Shown in pieces: positions 8,660-16,198 of a stretch of 64,000 nucleotides of DNA (positions are counted from its first letter, which is position 1; each line of letters begins with the position of its first letter). A program made the translations under genes and the position numbers. Under the pieces are notes generated by a model, which made no database searches, had not been told where the DNA came from, and saw nothing but the letters and a program-made list of their open reading frames with translations. The DNA comes from DATLNF01 sp963765815 (GTDB lineage Bacteria > Actinomycetota > Actinomycetes > BP-191): assembly GCA_963765815.1 (NCBI GenBank), contig CAVXXT010000009.1, positions 176,708 through 240,707 of the forward strand, read 5' to 3'.

Positions 8660-9348
8660 CCCGGCTGCCGCGGGGAGCGCTGCCCGGCGACCGCGGCGAC
8701 GACGGCGGCGGCGATGACCGGTACGCCGACCGGCGCGACCGGCACCAGCCCGGCCGCGACAGCTGCGCCGGTGAGCGCGACCGCCCGGGCGGTGCCCGTG
8801 TTCAGGCGCGGCCACAGCAGCGCGAGGAACGCCGCTGCGGCGGCAGCGTCGAGCCCGTAGCGGCGCGGGTCGCCGATCGCGTCGCCGATCAGCGCGCCGA
8901 CCAGCGTCATCAGGTTCCAGCCGATGAAGATCGTGATGCCGGTCGTCCAGAACCCGGTGGCCTGACCCGCCGGCGTCGGCTGCGCGACGGCGACGGCGGT
9001 CGACTCGTCGATCGTCAGGTGGGCGGCCGCCAGCCGGCGCAGCCCGCGCGGCCGGACCATGGCGTTGACCTGCAGCGCGTAGAGCCCGTTGCGCACGCCG
9101 AGCAGGCTTGACGCGCCGATCGCCGCGATCGCGCTGCCACCCCCGCCGAGCACGCCGACCAGGGCGAACTGCGAGCCCCCGGTGAAGATGAGCAACGAGG
9201 TGGCACAGGCCTGCAGGACGGTGAGGCCGTTGGCGACCGCGAGTGCTCCGAGGCTCACGCCGTACAGCGCGGTCGGGATGCCGACCGCCAGTCCTCGGCG
9301 TACCGCTGCTCGCCGCGACTGCTCCGCGGCTGCGTCCGCCGCGGCCAT
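8656..9348 (-). CDS. azlC: AzlC family amino acid exporter subunit
   Basis: 230 residues, with multiple membrane helices from about residue 25. Family motifs include LLIFTGGSQFALVG and the later LTIDEST and GWNLMTLVGALIGD segments. With AzlD it forms an exporter in the cytoplasmic membrane. First gene of the azlC-azlD pair; a divergent small membrane gene starts 111 nt away, leaving room for a shared promoter region. Confidence 0.9.
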   Translation of the reverse strand: MAAADAAAEQSRRAAVRRGLAVGIPTALYGVSLGALAVANGLTVLQACATSLLIFTGGSQFALVGVLGGGGSAIAAIGASSLLGVRNGLYALQVNAMVRPRGLRRLAAAHLTIDESTAVAVAQPTPAGQATGFWTTGITIFIGWNLMTLVGALIGDAIGDPRRYGLDAAAAAAFLALLWPRLNTGTARAVALTGAAVAAGLVPVAPVGVPVIAAAVVAAVAGQRSPRQPG

Positions 9349-9459
9349 GGCACCTACCTTACGGACCGACAGCGGCCCAGCCGCCTAGGTACGACCACTC
9401 ATGCCGACTCGCGTAGGTCTGCTCAGGTGCCGGATGCTCCCGCCGCCGACCATCGAGTC

Positions 9460-9618
9460 ATGACAAACAACGCAGCTCCTTCGCAGACCCGTAGCCGCCT
9501 GGTCACCGGTGCTCTCGTCCTCCTCGCTGTCGTCGCCGTCGTGCTGGTGCTCATGCCGGGCCTCGCGATGATCGGCCTCTACCTGCTGTTCACGATGGGC
9601 GGGGGGCAGATCGGATGA
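9460..9618 (+). CDS. Small membrane protein (52 residues)
   Basis: 52 residues with one or two hydrophobic helices (LVTGALVLLAVVAVVLVLMPGL and a second short segment). Its stop overlaps the start of the CDP-alcohol phosphatidyltransferase gene (ATGA), so it is co-translated with a lipid enzyme and may be an accessory subunit. ATG at 9460 chosen; an in-frame upstream ATG at 9427 would add 11 polar residues. No family recognised. Confidence 0.6.
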   Translation: MTNNAAPSQTRSRLVTGALVLLAVVAVVLVLMPGLAMIGLYLLFTMGGGQIG

Positions 9619-10199
9619 CCGGCCTCTACGCCCTCAAGCCGTGGTTCGGCCGGCGGCTCGCGTCGCCGGTCGAGACCCTGACGCGGTACGACGTGTCGCC
9701 GGACGCGGTCACCGCGGCAGGTGTCGCCGCCGCGGCCGCCGCAGCCGGCCTGCTCGCCACGGGGGTGACCGGCGCCGCGCCGGTCGCCGCGGTCGCCACC
9801 CTGCTGGTGCTCCGCCTGGCCTGTGCCAACGTCGACGGCCAGCTCGCGCGACGGCTCGGGCGCACGGGCCTCGCGGCCCGGCGCGGGGCGCTGGTCAACG
9901 AGGTGGGAGACCGGGTCGCCGATCTCCTCCCGCTGCTCGGCCTGGCGATCGCCGGCGCGCCGCATCTCGCCGTCGCGCTGGCCGCGATCGGCGCGTCGGC
10001 GCCGTCCTGGGTGTCGCTGGCTGCTCGCTCCGCGGGTCTGCCGGAGCGGCTGCAGACCGGACCGCTCGGCAAGACCGAGCGCTGCCTGGCCGTCGCGGTC
10101 GCGGCCTCGTCTCCGGATCTGCACGTGCCGATCTGCGTCGTGCTGGGAGTCGGCGGGCTCGTGACGGCGATGCTGCGGTTGCGGCAGGCGTGGCGATGA
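9615..10199 (+). CDS. CDP-alcohol phosphatidyltransferase family protein with altered catalytic motif
   Basis: 194 residues, largely hydrophobic, with the family layout. The usual signature is DxxDGxxAR, then G and two Asp residues. Here ANVDGQLAR replaces the first Asp by Ala, and the downstream part reads GALVNEVGD, with Asn at the third Asp position and a longer spacing. Two of four metal-binding Asp are therefore missing, so activity may be changed or lost. It overlaps the 52-residue gene upstream and the CdsA-like gene downstream by four bases each. Normal members join a CDP-lipid to an alcohol headgroup at the membrane. Confidence 0.75.
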   Translation: MTGLYALKPWFGRRLASPVETLTRYDVSPDAVTAAGVAAAAAAAGLLATGVTGAAPVAAVATLLVLRLACANVDGQLARRLGRTGLAARRGALVNEVGDRVADLLPLLGLAIAGAPHLAVALAAIGASAPSWVSLAARSAGLPERLQTGPLGKTERCLAVAVAASSPDLHVPICVVLGVGGLVTAMLRLRQAWR

Positions 10200-10987
10200 C
10201 CGCGCTGACGACCACGGCCGCTGGGCAGGCGACGGCTCGACCCGCGCGTCGGGAGCCGATCGCGGCCCGGGTGCTGACCTGGGCGGCGTACGGCCCGCTG
10301 CTGACGCTCGGGCTGGTGGCCCGGCCGTTCGGGCCGGTGCTGCTCGCCGCGCTGCTCGGCAGCGTCGTCGCGTGGGAGCTCGGCCGGCTGTGGGCGCTGC
10401 CGCTGCGACACCGCGTGGTGCTGCACGCGGCGGTCATCGCGCTGCCGGCCGCCGGCGACAACCTGCCGCGCGTCGCTCTCGCCGCCGCGGTGGCGACGGC
10501 GCTCGTCGTCGCCGCGGATGGCGACCCGCACGACGCCGCACCTCGCGGGGCTCGGCTGCTCGCGGGGATCGCCTGGGCGGGGGGAGGCTTCACCGCGCTG
10601 GTCCTGCTCCCGCAGCCGGCCGCCCTGGCCGTGGCCGCAGGTGTCTCGTTCGGTGACGTCGCCGCGTGGTGCGCCGGCAGGTCGTGGGGTCAGCGCGGGT
10701 TCCTCGCCGGGCGGATCTCGGCGCTCTCGCCCGCGAAGACCAGAGCCGGACTCCTCGGCTCCGCCCTCGCAGCGGCAGTCGTCGTCGGTGTCGTGGCCGG
10801 CGCGGATCCCCGGCTCTGGTTGGCCGTCGTCGTCGGCGGCTGCGCGGGCGACCTCGTCGAGTCGGCCGTGAAGCGGCAGGTGGGCGTCAAGGACACCGGC
10901 ACGTGGTTGCCCGGCTTCGGCGGGCTGTGCGATCGCGTCGACTCCCTGCTGCTCGCCGCGCCCCTGGCGCTCCTCCTCGTCGCCTGA
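10196..10987 (+). CDS. Phosphatidate cytidylyltransferase-like (CdsA family) membrane protein
   Basis: 263 residues with many membrane helices. The CdsA signature is near the C-terminus: KRQVGVKDTGTWLPGFGGL followed by CDRVDS. The His of the usual PGHGG is Phe here. CdsA makes CDP-diacylglycerol. Paired with the CDP-alcohol phosphatidyltransferase upstream (ATGA overlap), it suggests a small accessory phospholipid pathway; the PlsC-like acyltransferase lies on the other strand 1.8 kb downstream. Probably not the main housekeeping CdsA. Confidence 0.78.
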   Translation: MTALTTTAAGQATARPARREPIAARVLTWAAYGPLLTLGLVARPFGPVLLAALLGSVVAWELGRLWALPLRHRVVLHAAVIALPAAGDNLPRVALAAAVATALVVAADGDPHDAAPRGARLLAGIAWAGGGFTALVLLPQPAALAVAAGVSFGDVAAWCAGRSWGQRGFLAGRISALSPAKTRAGLLGSALAAAVVVGVVAGADPRLWLAVVVGGCAGDLVESAVKRQVGVKDTGTWLPGFGGLCDRVDSLLLAAPLALLLVA

Positions 10988-11011
10988 CGTCGCGGCCGGA
11001 TGCGGGTCGCC

Positions 11012-11647
11012 TCAGGCGAGACCCTGCTCCACGGCGTACCGGGCGAGCTGCACGCGGTTCGCGAGCTGCAGCTTGGCGAGGGTGCTGGCGACGTGGTTCT
11101 CGACCGTGCGCGGGCTGATGCCCAGCCGGGTCGCGATCTGCTTGCTGGCCATCCCGGTCGCCACCAGCTTGAGCACCTCGGTCTCGCGGGCGGTCAGCTG
11201 CGGGCGCTCCTCGGATTCGTCGCCGCCGGCGAGCCGTCGGTAGGCGCCGAGGACCAGCCCGGCCAGCTGCGACGTGAAGACCGCCTCGCCCCGCGCCGTC
11301 CGCTCGACGCCGTCGCACAGCTCGGCCGAGCTCACCGACTTCAGCAGGTAGCCGGAGGCGCCCGCGGTCACGGCCTCGAGGACGTCCGGCTGCTCGCCGG
11401 ACGCGGACAGCACCAGCACGTGCACCGGCGGCTCCATGGCAGTGAGCGCACGCACCACATCGACACCGGACCCGTCGGGCAGCGTCAGGTCGACGACCGC
11501 GACGTCGGGGCGCACCGCTCGTGCCCGGTCGACCCCTTCGCGGACCGTCGCGGCAGTCGCGATGACGTCGAGCCCGGCGGCCTTGAGGTCGGCCTCCACC
11601 GCGTCGCGCCAGATCGGGTGGTCGTCGACCAGGAGCACACGCGTCAC
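11012..11647 (-). CDS. LuxR/NarL-type response regulator
   Basis: 211 residues. The receiver domain covers about 1-120 (VLLVDDHPIWRD, phosphoacceptor Asp in VAVVDLTLPDGSG, Lys in YLLKSVS). The LuxR-type helix-turn-helix is at about 145-210 (LTARETEVLKLVATGMASKQ). The GTG overlaps the stop of the sensor kinase gene (GTGA), which sets the start. Expected to be phosphorylated by that kinase and bind DNA; the nearby lipid genes are plausible but unproven targets. Confidence 0.9.
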   Translation of the reverse strand: MTRVLLVDDHPIWRDAVEADLKAAGLDVIATAATVREGVDRARAVRPDVAVVDLTLPDGSGVDVVRALTAMEPPVHVLVLSASGEQPDVLEAVTAGASGYLLKSVSSAELCDGVERTARGEAVFTSQLAGLVLGAYRRLAGGDESEERPQLTARETEVLKLVATGMASKQIATRLGISPRTVENHVASTLAKLQLANRVQLARYAVEQGLA

Positions 11648-12786
11648 GAGGGCCTCCGCGGGACCGTCAGGAGCACCTCCGTGCCTCCGCCGGCAGGGCT
11701 CTCGACGCACAGCGTGCCACCGACCGCGTCCAGCCGGGCGCGCATCCCGACGAAGCCCAGCCGCCCTGCGGCGGCCGCCCGCTCCTCGGCGCCGGCCGGC
11801 ATGCCTGGTCCGTCGTCCCGCACGAGCACCTGCACCTCCGGTCCGAGGTCGTCCACGAGGATGTGCACGTCGGCGTCGAGGTCGACGTGCACCCGGACGT
11901 TGTCGATCGCCGCCCCCACCGCGGCGGCGAGCGCGTGAGCAGCGACGGCGGCGAGCAGCACCGGCGTCGCAGGTCCGACCACGTGCACATGCGGACCGGT
12001 CGGCAGCAGCTCGACGAGATCGGCCAGCCCCTCACCGACCGGCTCCGCCGCCGTCAGCAGCCGTCGTACCGATCGCTCCTGATCCGCGGCCGCGACCGCC
12101 AGCCGCTTGCCGTCGGGCAGCACGACGTCGGGATCCATCCGCACGAGGACCGTGAGCAGCTGCAGTACGCCGTCGTGGATGTCGCGCGCGAGCCGGGCGC
12201 GCTCGGCAGTGGCCTCGGCAGCGCGCTCCGCGACGACCACGCGCTCCGTCGCCTCGCGCACGGCGGTAGCCGCGAGTCCGACGAGACCGCCGGTCAGCAC
12301 GAGCAGCATCGCTCCGTTGACGGTCGGCTGGGTCAGCGCGCCGCGTTCGACGACGGAGGCCGCGGCGAGGGCTGCACCGCCCAGCGTGCCGGCACGCGCA
12401 CCGCGGCTCACCGCGACTGCGACCACCGCGCCGGCGACCCAGATGGTCGGCAGTGTCGGCGAGCCGCTCTCGATCCGCCCGGACGTGTCGATGAGCCTGG
12501 TGGACAGCAGCGCTGCCGCCGCGGTGCCGAGGTCGAGCGCGTGCCACCACCAGGCGCGGCTGCGGACCGCGACCGCGGCCGCTGTGCACGCCACCATGGC
12601 GGCGAGCACCGCGAGTCCCGCGCGCGGGTGCGCGTAGCGGTCGTGCTGGGCGGCGACGACGGTGGCGGCGTACAGCAGCGTCGCCACCCGGGTGACGGCG
12701 ACCGCAGCGGTGAACGCCTGCGACACGCGCACGCCCGGTCCGGTTGTCTGCACGGTCGCAGTGTCGCGCCCGGCGGTTACCGCCAC
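11644..12786 (-). CDS. NarL-family sensor histidine kinase
   Basis: 380 residues. Six or so membrane helices fill about residues 25-185. The HisKA_3-type dimerisation region has ARDIHDGVLQLL with the phosphoacceptor His. The ATPase part is short but keeps AAIDNVRVHV and DDGPGMP plus a GFVGMRARLDAVGG box. It overlaps the PlsC-like gene upstream by 10 nt and the regulator downstream by 4 nt, so all three are probably one operon. Start GTG at 12786. Confidence 0.85.
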   Translation of the reverse strand: MAVTAGRDTATVQTTGPGVRVSQAFTAAVAVTRVATLLYAATVVAAQHDRYAHPRAGLAVLAAMVACTAAAVAVRSRAWWWHALDLGTAAAALLSTRLIDTSGRIESGSPTLPTIWVAGAVVAVAVSRGARAGTLGGAALAAASVVERGALTQPTVNGAMLLVLTGGLVGLAATAVREATERVVVAERAAEATAERARLARDIHDGVLQLLTVLVRMDPDVVLPDGKRLAVAAADQERSVRRLLTAAEPVGEGLADLVELLPTGPHVHVVGPATPVLLAAVAAHALAAAVGAAIDNVRVHVDLDADVHILVDDLGPEVQVLVRDDGPGMPAGAEERAAAAGRLGFVGMRARLDAVGGTLCVESPAGGGTEVLLTVPRRPS

Positions 12787-13901
12787 CCGGCAAGGACACG
12801 CGCCCAGCCGGCCAGGAAGCCGCTCAGTCCGATCACGACCGCCGGTGCGAGGAGCGGCCCGCGCAGCAGCGATCCGGCGACTGCGGCGAGCGCCGCGACG
12901 ACGAGGAGCCGGGAGCCTCGACCCACCAGCCAGCCGGCGAGGACGTCGCTGCGATCAGCGCCGCGTGCGCCGGCTTCCGCGGCGTAGACCTTTCCCGGGA
13001 TGCCCGACATCGCCTGACCGCGCGTCGCAGTGAAGGCGGGCGAGGCGTCGTACGACGCCCGGACCGCCGTGCGCATCGCGGGAGTCGTCGCCGGCTGCGG
13101 CAGCTGCACGCCGGCTGCCGCGATCCCGTACGCCGCCAGCAGGCCGAGGGTCGACCCGGCCATCGCGGCAGCCGCGAGACGCGGGGCACGGCGCGGTACG
13201 GCGAGCACGAGCAGCGCGACCGCCAGCTCGGGGATGACGGGCCACGAGAGCGCCTCCGCGGCGGCCCAGCTCGCGACGACCCAGGGCGCACGCCGGCTCC
13301 GGGCCGCGCGAGTCAGCAGGTGTCGCAGCCGGGCCCCGTGCCACGCCGGGCAGGTCGTCGTCAGCAGATGCGCGACTGCGGTTCGCGCGTCGTCGTCGGC
13401 GTCGAGCGGTTCGCCGATCCGAACCGCGACCGGAGCCGGACGGAAGCGACCGTGCCGGGGGAGCAGCCGTCCCGTGCCGGCGACCGCGACCGGGACGATC
13501 GGGACGCCGGACTGGTCGGCGAGGACGCGCGCGCCCGACCGGAATCGGCCGAGCTCGTCGCCGTCCCCGCGCGTTCCTTCCGGGAAGACGACCACCGTCG
13601 TACCGCTGCGGAGCAGCTCGACGATCGGCGCGAGGTCCCGGCCGCCGCCCCCGGTACGCCGGATCGGCACGCCGCCGGCGAGGGCGCCGCACACCGCTGC
13701 GCGCCAGCCGGTCCAGTAGTCCGCCGCGGCCAGGACCGCGACGGGCCGCGGACCCAGAGCCGCGAGGATCGCGGGGGTGTCGGCGTGCGACGAGTGGTTG
13801 GCGACCACCACGCACGGCCCGTCGGGAAGCCTTCCGGAGACCCGGAGCGACGCGACAACACGGAGCACGAAGCTCCAGAGCAACCAGCGGAAGAGGGCCA
13901 T
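12777..13901 (-). CDS. PlsC-type lysophospholipid acyltransferase with extra C-terminal membrane region
   Basis: 374 residues. Acyltransferase motifs are in the first 200 residues: ANHSSHADTP (NHxxxxD catalytic box) and FPEGTRG. After residue ~230 follow several hydrophobic helices not found in simple PlsC proteins, split by a polar segment (ASYDASPAFTATRGQAM). Family members acylate lysophosphatidate at the membrane. Neighbouring CdsA-like and CDP-alcohol transferase genes support a lipid role. ATG at 13901 preferred to a GTG at 13952. Confidence 0.8.
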   Translation of the reverse strand: MALFRWLLWSFVLRVVASLRVSGRLPDGPCVVVANHSSHADTPAILAALGPRPVAVLAAADYWTGWRAAVCGALAGGVPIRRTGGGGRDLAPIVELLRSGTTVVVFPEGTRGDGDELGRFRSGARVLADQSGVPIVPVAVAGTGRLLPRHGRFRPAPVAVRIGEPLDADDDARTAVAHLLTTTCPAWHGARLRHLLTRAARSRRAPWVVASWAAAEALSWPVIPELAVALLVLAVPRRAPRLAAAAMAGSTLGLLAAYGIAAAGVQLPQPATTPAMRTAVRASYDASPAFTATRGQAMSGIPGKVYAAEAGARGADRSDVLAGWLVGRGSRLLVVAALAAVAGSLLRGPLLAPAVVIGLSGFLAGWARVLAGWR

Positions 13902-13967
13902 GTGAGCAGCCTGCTTCGCACCGTGCGCGGTCACATCCGGGCACCTCCGCACGCGCTGCAGGTAGTT

Positions 13968-13992
13968 CTACCTAGGCGTCAGCGCCAGGTAG
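13968..13992. promoter_or_regulatory. Inverted repeat upstream of selC
   Basis: CTACCT-a-GGCG pairs with CGCC-AGGTAG around a 4-nt loop, with one bulged A. An overlapping small palindrome (GGTAG-tt-CTACC) sits at 13961-13972. It lies 11 nt before the tRNA-Sec gene and 67 nt upstream of the divergent PlsC-type start. Could be a regulator site or part of the selC leader. Confidence 0.35.
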
Positions 13993-14002
13993 GTTCGCGA
14001 GC

Positions 14003-14098
14003 GGAGGCGTGCGCGCTCCTGGTGGACGTCCCGGTCTTCAACACCGGTGGGGCCGAGCATCTCGGCCCGGCGGGTTCGATTCCCGTCCGCCTCCGCCA
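14003..14098 (+). tRNA. selC: Selenocysteine tRNA (anticodon UCA)
   Basis: 96 nt with encoded CCA. The acceptor pairs GGAGGCG with CGCCTCC, followed by discriminator G and CCA. The anticodon stem CCGGT/ACCGG encloses the loop CTTCAAC, with TCA at 14038-14040. A long variable arm (GGCCGAG...CTCGGCC) and a T-arm with TTCGATT complete the tRNA-Sec shape. It decodes UGA as selenocysteine together with SelB. selA, selB and selD are all within 7 kb on either side. Confidence 0.95.
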
Positions 14099-14109
14099 CG
14101 TGTCGCCAA

Positions 14110-14814
14110 CTACGGGGCCGTGGTCCGCGCCGACCGGATGAGCACGACCGACACTGCAGCGAGCCAGAGGAACATCGGCTGGAACGTCGCGATGAACAGC
14201 GGTGTATGCGTGACGATCGCGGGTCGCAGGATGCACACGGCGCCAGCCACCACTCCGAGCCAGCACAGCCACGTGGGCAGCACTCCCCGGGGCAGGGCAC
14301 GAGCGCTCACGGCGGCGACCAGCACGCCCAGCGCCACCTGCGCCTGGGCGATCGCCGTGACCCACAGCCCTTGCAGCAGCAGTGCGTCGTTGACGTCGAG
14401 CTCGTACGCCGGGGTCGACCGGAGCACCACTGCGATCCCGGTCGACAAGGTCTCCGACAGCAGGCCGCCGGCGAGGAACAGCCCGGCTCCGATCGTCACC
14501 ACTCCTCTCGTCCAGCCGGTCTCGTCCACTCGGTCGGCGAGGTGCCGCAACCCGGCGAAGAACCCCAATCCGGTGACGAAGATCAGATTCGACAGGGCGA
14601 AGAACACGATCGAGTGATCGACGTGACGGGAGTCGGCGAGGAACGCGGCGACCGTCCGGTTCGCGTCGGCTGACCAGTGGCTGGGCATCCTTCCGATCGC
14701 CATCGACAGCGGGCCGTTGATGATGATCGCGACGACCATCCCGACCCCGCACCACCCGGCCCAGCGCTCTGCGCGACGGCTCGCCTGGGCGTCATCGCTG
14801 GTCGACGGATTCAT
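14110..14814 (-). CDS. Multi-pass membrane protein, possibly DUF4386-like
   Basis: 234 residues with about six hydrophobic helices from residue 18 to the C-terminus, and no catalytic motif I recognise. It is divergent from a TetR regulator; a perfect palindrome between them overlaps its likely promoter, so it is probably the target of that regulator. A purine-rich site (GAGAGGA) precedes the ATG. Stop is 11 nt from the selC 3' end, convergent with it. Confidence 0.7.
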   Translation of the reverse strand: MNPSTSDDAQASRRAERWAGWCGVGMVVAIIINGPLSMAIGRMPSHWSADANRTVAAFLADSRHVDHSIVFFALSNLIFVTGLGFFAGLRHLADRVDETGWTRGVVTIGAGLFLAGGLLSETLSTGIAVVLRSTPAYELDVNDALLLQGLWVTAIAQAQVALGVLVAAVSARALPRGVLPTWLCWLGVVAGAVCILRPAIVTHTPLFIATFQPMFLWLAAVSVVLIRSARTTAP

Positions 14815-14836
14815 CTGGTCCTCTCAAGGCTCCCGG

Positions 14837-14861
14837 CTCGATATAGTGAGACTATATCGAG
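14837..14861. promoter_or_regulatory. Perfect palindromic operator between TetR gene and membrane gene
   Basis: CTCGATATAGT, spacer GAG, then ACTATATCGAG: 11-bp perfect arms with a 3-bp centre, AT-rich in a GC-rich genome. It sits between two divergent starts (14814 and 14885), where a TetR dimer would block both promoters. Confidence 0.85.
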
Positions 14862-14872
14862 TAGACCTTCAC

Positions 14873-14878
14873 TACAAT
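14873..14878 (+). promoter_or_regulatory. -10 hexamer TACAAT of the tetR gene, leaderless start
   Basis: TACAAT ends 6 nt before the GTG at 14885, so transcription should begin at or next to the start codon, with no room for a ribosome binding site. The operator lies at the -35 side, consistent with autorepression. Confidence 0.6.
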
Positions 14879-14884
14879 TGACTC

Positions 14885-15532
14885 GTGCCGAACCGACCCC
14901 GGTCGACGTACCGCCGTGATCAGGCGCAGATGACCCGCGCCCGCATCCTCGAAGCGGCACGCGCCGTCATGGCAGAGCGCGGATGGAGCGCGGCCACGAT
15001 CGACCTGATCGCGGATCGGGCCGGCGTCGCCTCGCCGACCGTGTACGCCGCGTTCCGCAGCAAACTCGGCATCCTCGCGGCGCTGCGCGCAACGATGATC
15101 GACGACGCCGGGGTCGGCGGGCTCGGCGAGCGCGCGCAGCGGGAGAGCGATCCGGTCCTTCGACTGACCCGGTGGGCGGAGATGGTCCGTCACCAGATGG
15201 AGACGAGTTACGACGTCATCGCGATCCACCGGGAGGCCGCCCGCGCCGACAGTCGGTTCGCGGCGGAGTACCGACGCGTTCTGGACAACCGCTCGCGGCA
15301 TGTCGCCGAGTTCGCCCGCGGGCTGCGCGGACATCTCGACGACGGCGTCGACATGACGACCGCGACCGACATCATCTGGGCGTTCTCGAACGAGGAGCTC
15401 TGGCGCGAGCTGGTGGCGGAGCGCGGGTGGACGCCGGACAGGTACGAGGCGTGGCTGGCGGGCACTCTCGTCGCACAGCTGCTCGGGGCGGCGGCCGGCC
15501 CACCTTCGCGGCGGCCGGCCGCCACGCAGTAG
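14885..15532 (+). CDS. TetR family transcriptional regulator
   Basis: 215 residues. The N-terminal helix-turn-helix spans about residues 15-60 (ARILEAARAVMAERGWSAAT, then GVASPTVYAAFRSK). The C-terminal ligand-binding part is variable. Likely represses itself and the divergent membrane protein through the palindrome at 14837-14861. GTG start supported by the -10 box just upstream. Ligand unknown. Confidence 0.92.
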   Translation: MPNRPRSTYRRDQAQMTRARILEAARAVMAERGWSAATIDLIADRAGVASPTVYAAFRSKLGILAALRATMIDDAGVGGLGERAQRESDPVLRLTRWAEMVRHQMETSYDVIAIHREAARADSRFAAEYRRVLDNRSRHVAEFARGLRGHLDDGVDMTTATDIIWAFSNEELWRELVAERGWTPDRYEAWLAGTLVAQLLGAAAGPPSRRPAATQ

Positions 15533-15655
15533 CGCCGAGGCGCGACCGGAGCCCTTCGGTCCCGCTGAGCAGGGGGAACGAGCAGTCGCCGACCGGCGCG
15601 GTGACTGATCTGTTGCGCTCGCGGTGCAGCGGGACCGACCCCTAGGGTCTCGAAC

Positions 15656-16198
15656 ATGGTCCAGCACCCTCCCGAACGGCTCGAGTCCGACCGCGTCGTG
15701 CTCCGCCGGCCGACCACGGACGACGCGGCGTTGGTCGCCGACACCCTGGGCGCCAACATCGAGCACCTACGAGGCTGGATGGCGTGGGCGCCGACGGTGG
15801 CGGTGACCGAGGTCGAGCAGGTCGAGCGGCTGCGCGAGGTCGCGCAGTGGTGGGACGAAGGCACGGAGTACCGCTACCTGATCCTCGACCCGTCGCAGAC
15901 CGAGCTGCTCGGCATCGCGGGGCTGCACCGCCGAATCGGCGTCGGCGCGCTCGAGCTCGGCTATTGGCTGGCACACGATCAGGTCGGCCGTGGGTGCGCG
16001 ACCGTCGCCGCCCGAAGTCTCACCGACGCTGCACTGTCGTTGCCCGACGTCGACCGCGTGGAGATCCACTGCGACGAGACGAACACACGCAGCGCGGCGA
16101 TCCCTGCGCGCCTGGGCTTCCGGCTCGACCGGGTCGAGGACAAGCCCGCGGTCGCGCCGCTCGAGACCGGACGCAACCAGGTGTGGATCCACCCGTGA
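15656..16198 (+). CDS. GNAT acetyltransferase, RimJ/RimL type
   Basis: 180 residues. Has the RimJ/L-type beginning RLESDRVVLRRPTTDD and the acetyl-CoA region (ELGYWLAHDQVGRGCATVAA), followed by NTRSAAIPARLGF. Probably acetylates an amino group of a protein or small molecule. Its stop overlaps the selA start (GTGA), so it is transcribed with selAB; a link to selenium metabolism is not implied by the family. The 123-nt upstream gap holds an 11-bp inverted repeat with a wide spacer and a TAGGGT box 7 nt before the ATG. Confidence 0.85.
   Translation: MVQHPPERLESDRVVLRRPTTDDAALVADTLGANIEHLRGWMAWAPTVAVTEVEQVERLREVAQWWDEGTEYRYLILDPSQTELLGIAGLHRRIGVGALELGYWLAHDQVGRGCATVAARSLTDAALSLPDVDRVEIHCDETNTRSAAIPARLGFRLDRVEDKPAVAPLETGRNQVWIHP

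Noticed and set aside
14003..14098. UGA-suppressor or Trp tRNA reading of the UCA tRNA
   Set aside because: Long variable arm, 96-nt length and adjacent selA/selB identify it as tRNA-Sec.
15557..15637. 11-bp inverted repeat CGGTCCCGCTG / CAGCGGGACCG with a 59-nt spacer
   Set aside because: Spacer too long for a terminator and no regulator context; may be chance in GC-rich DNA.
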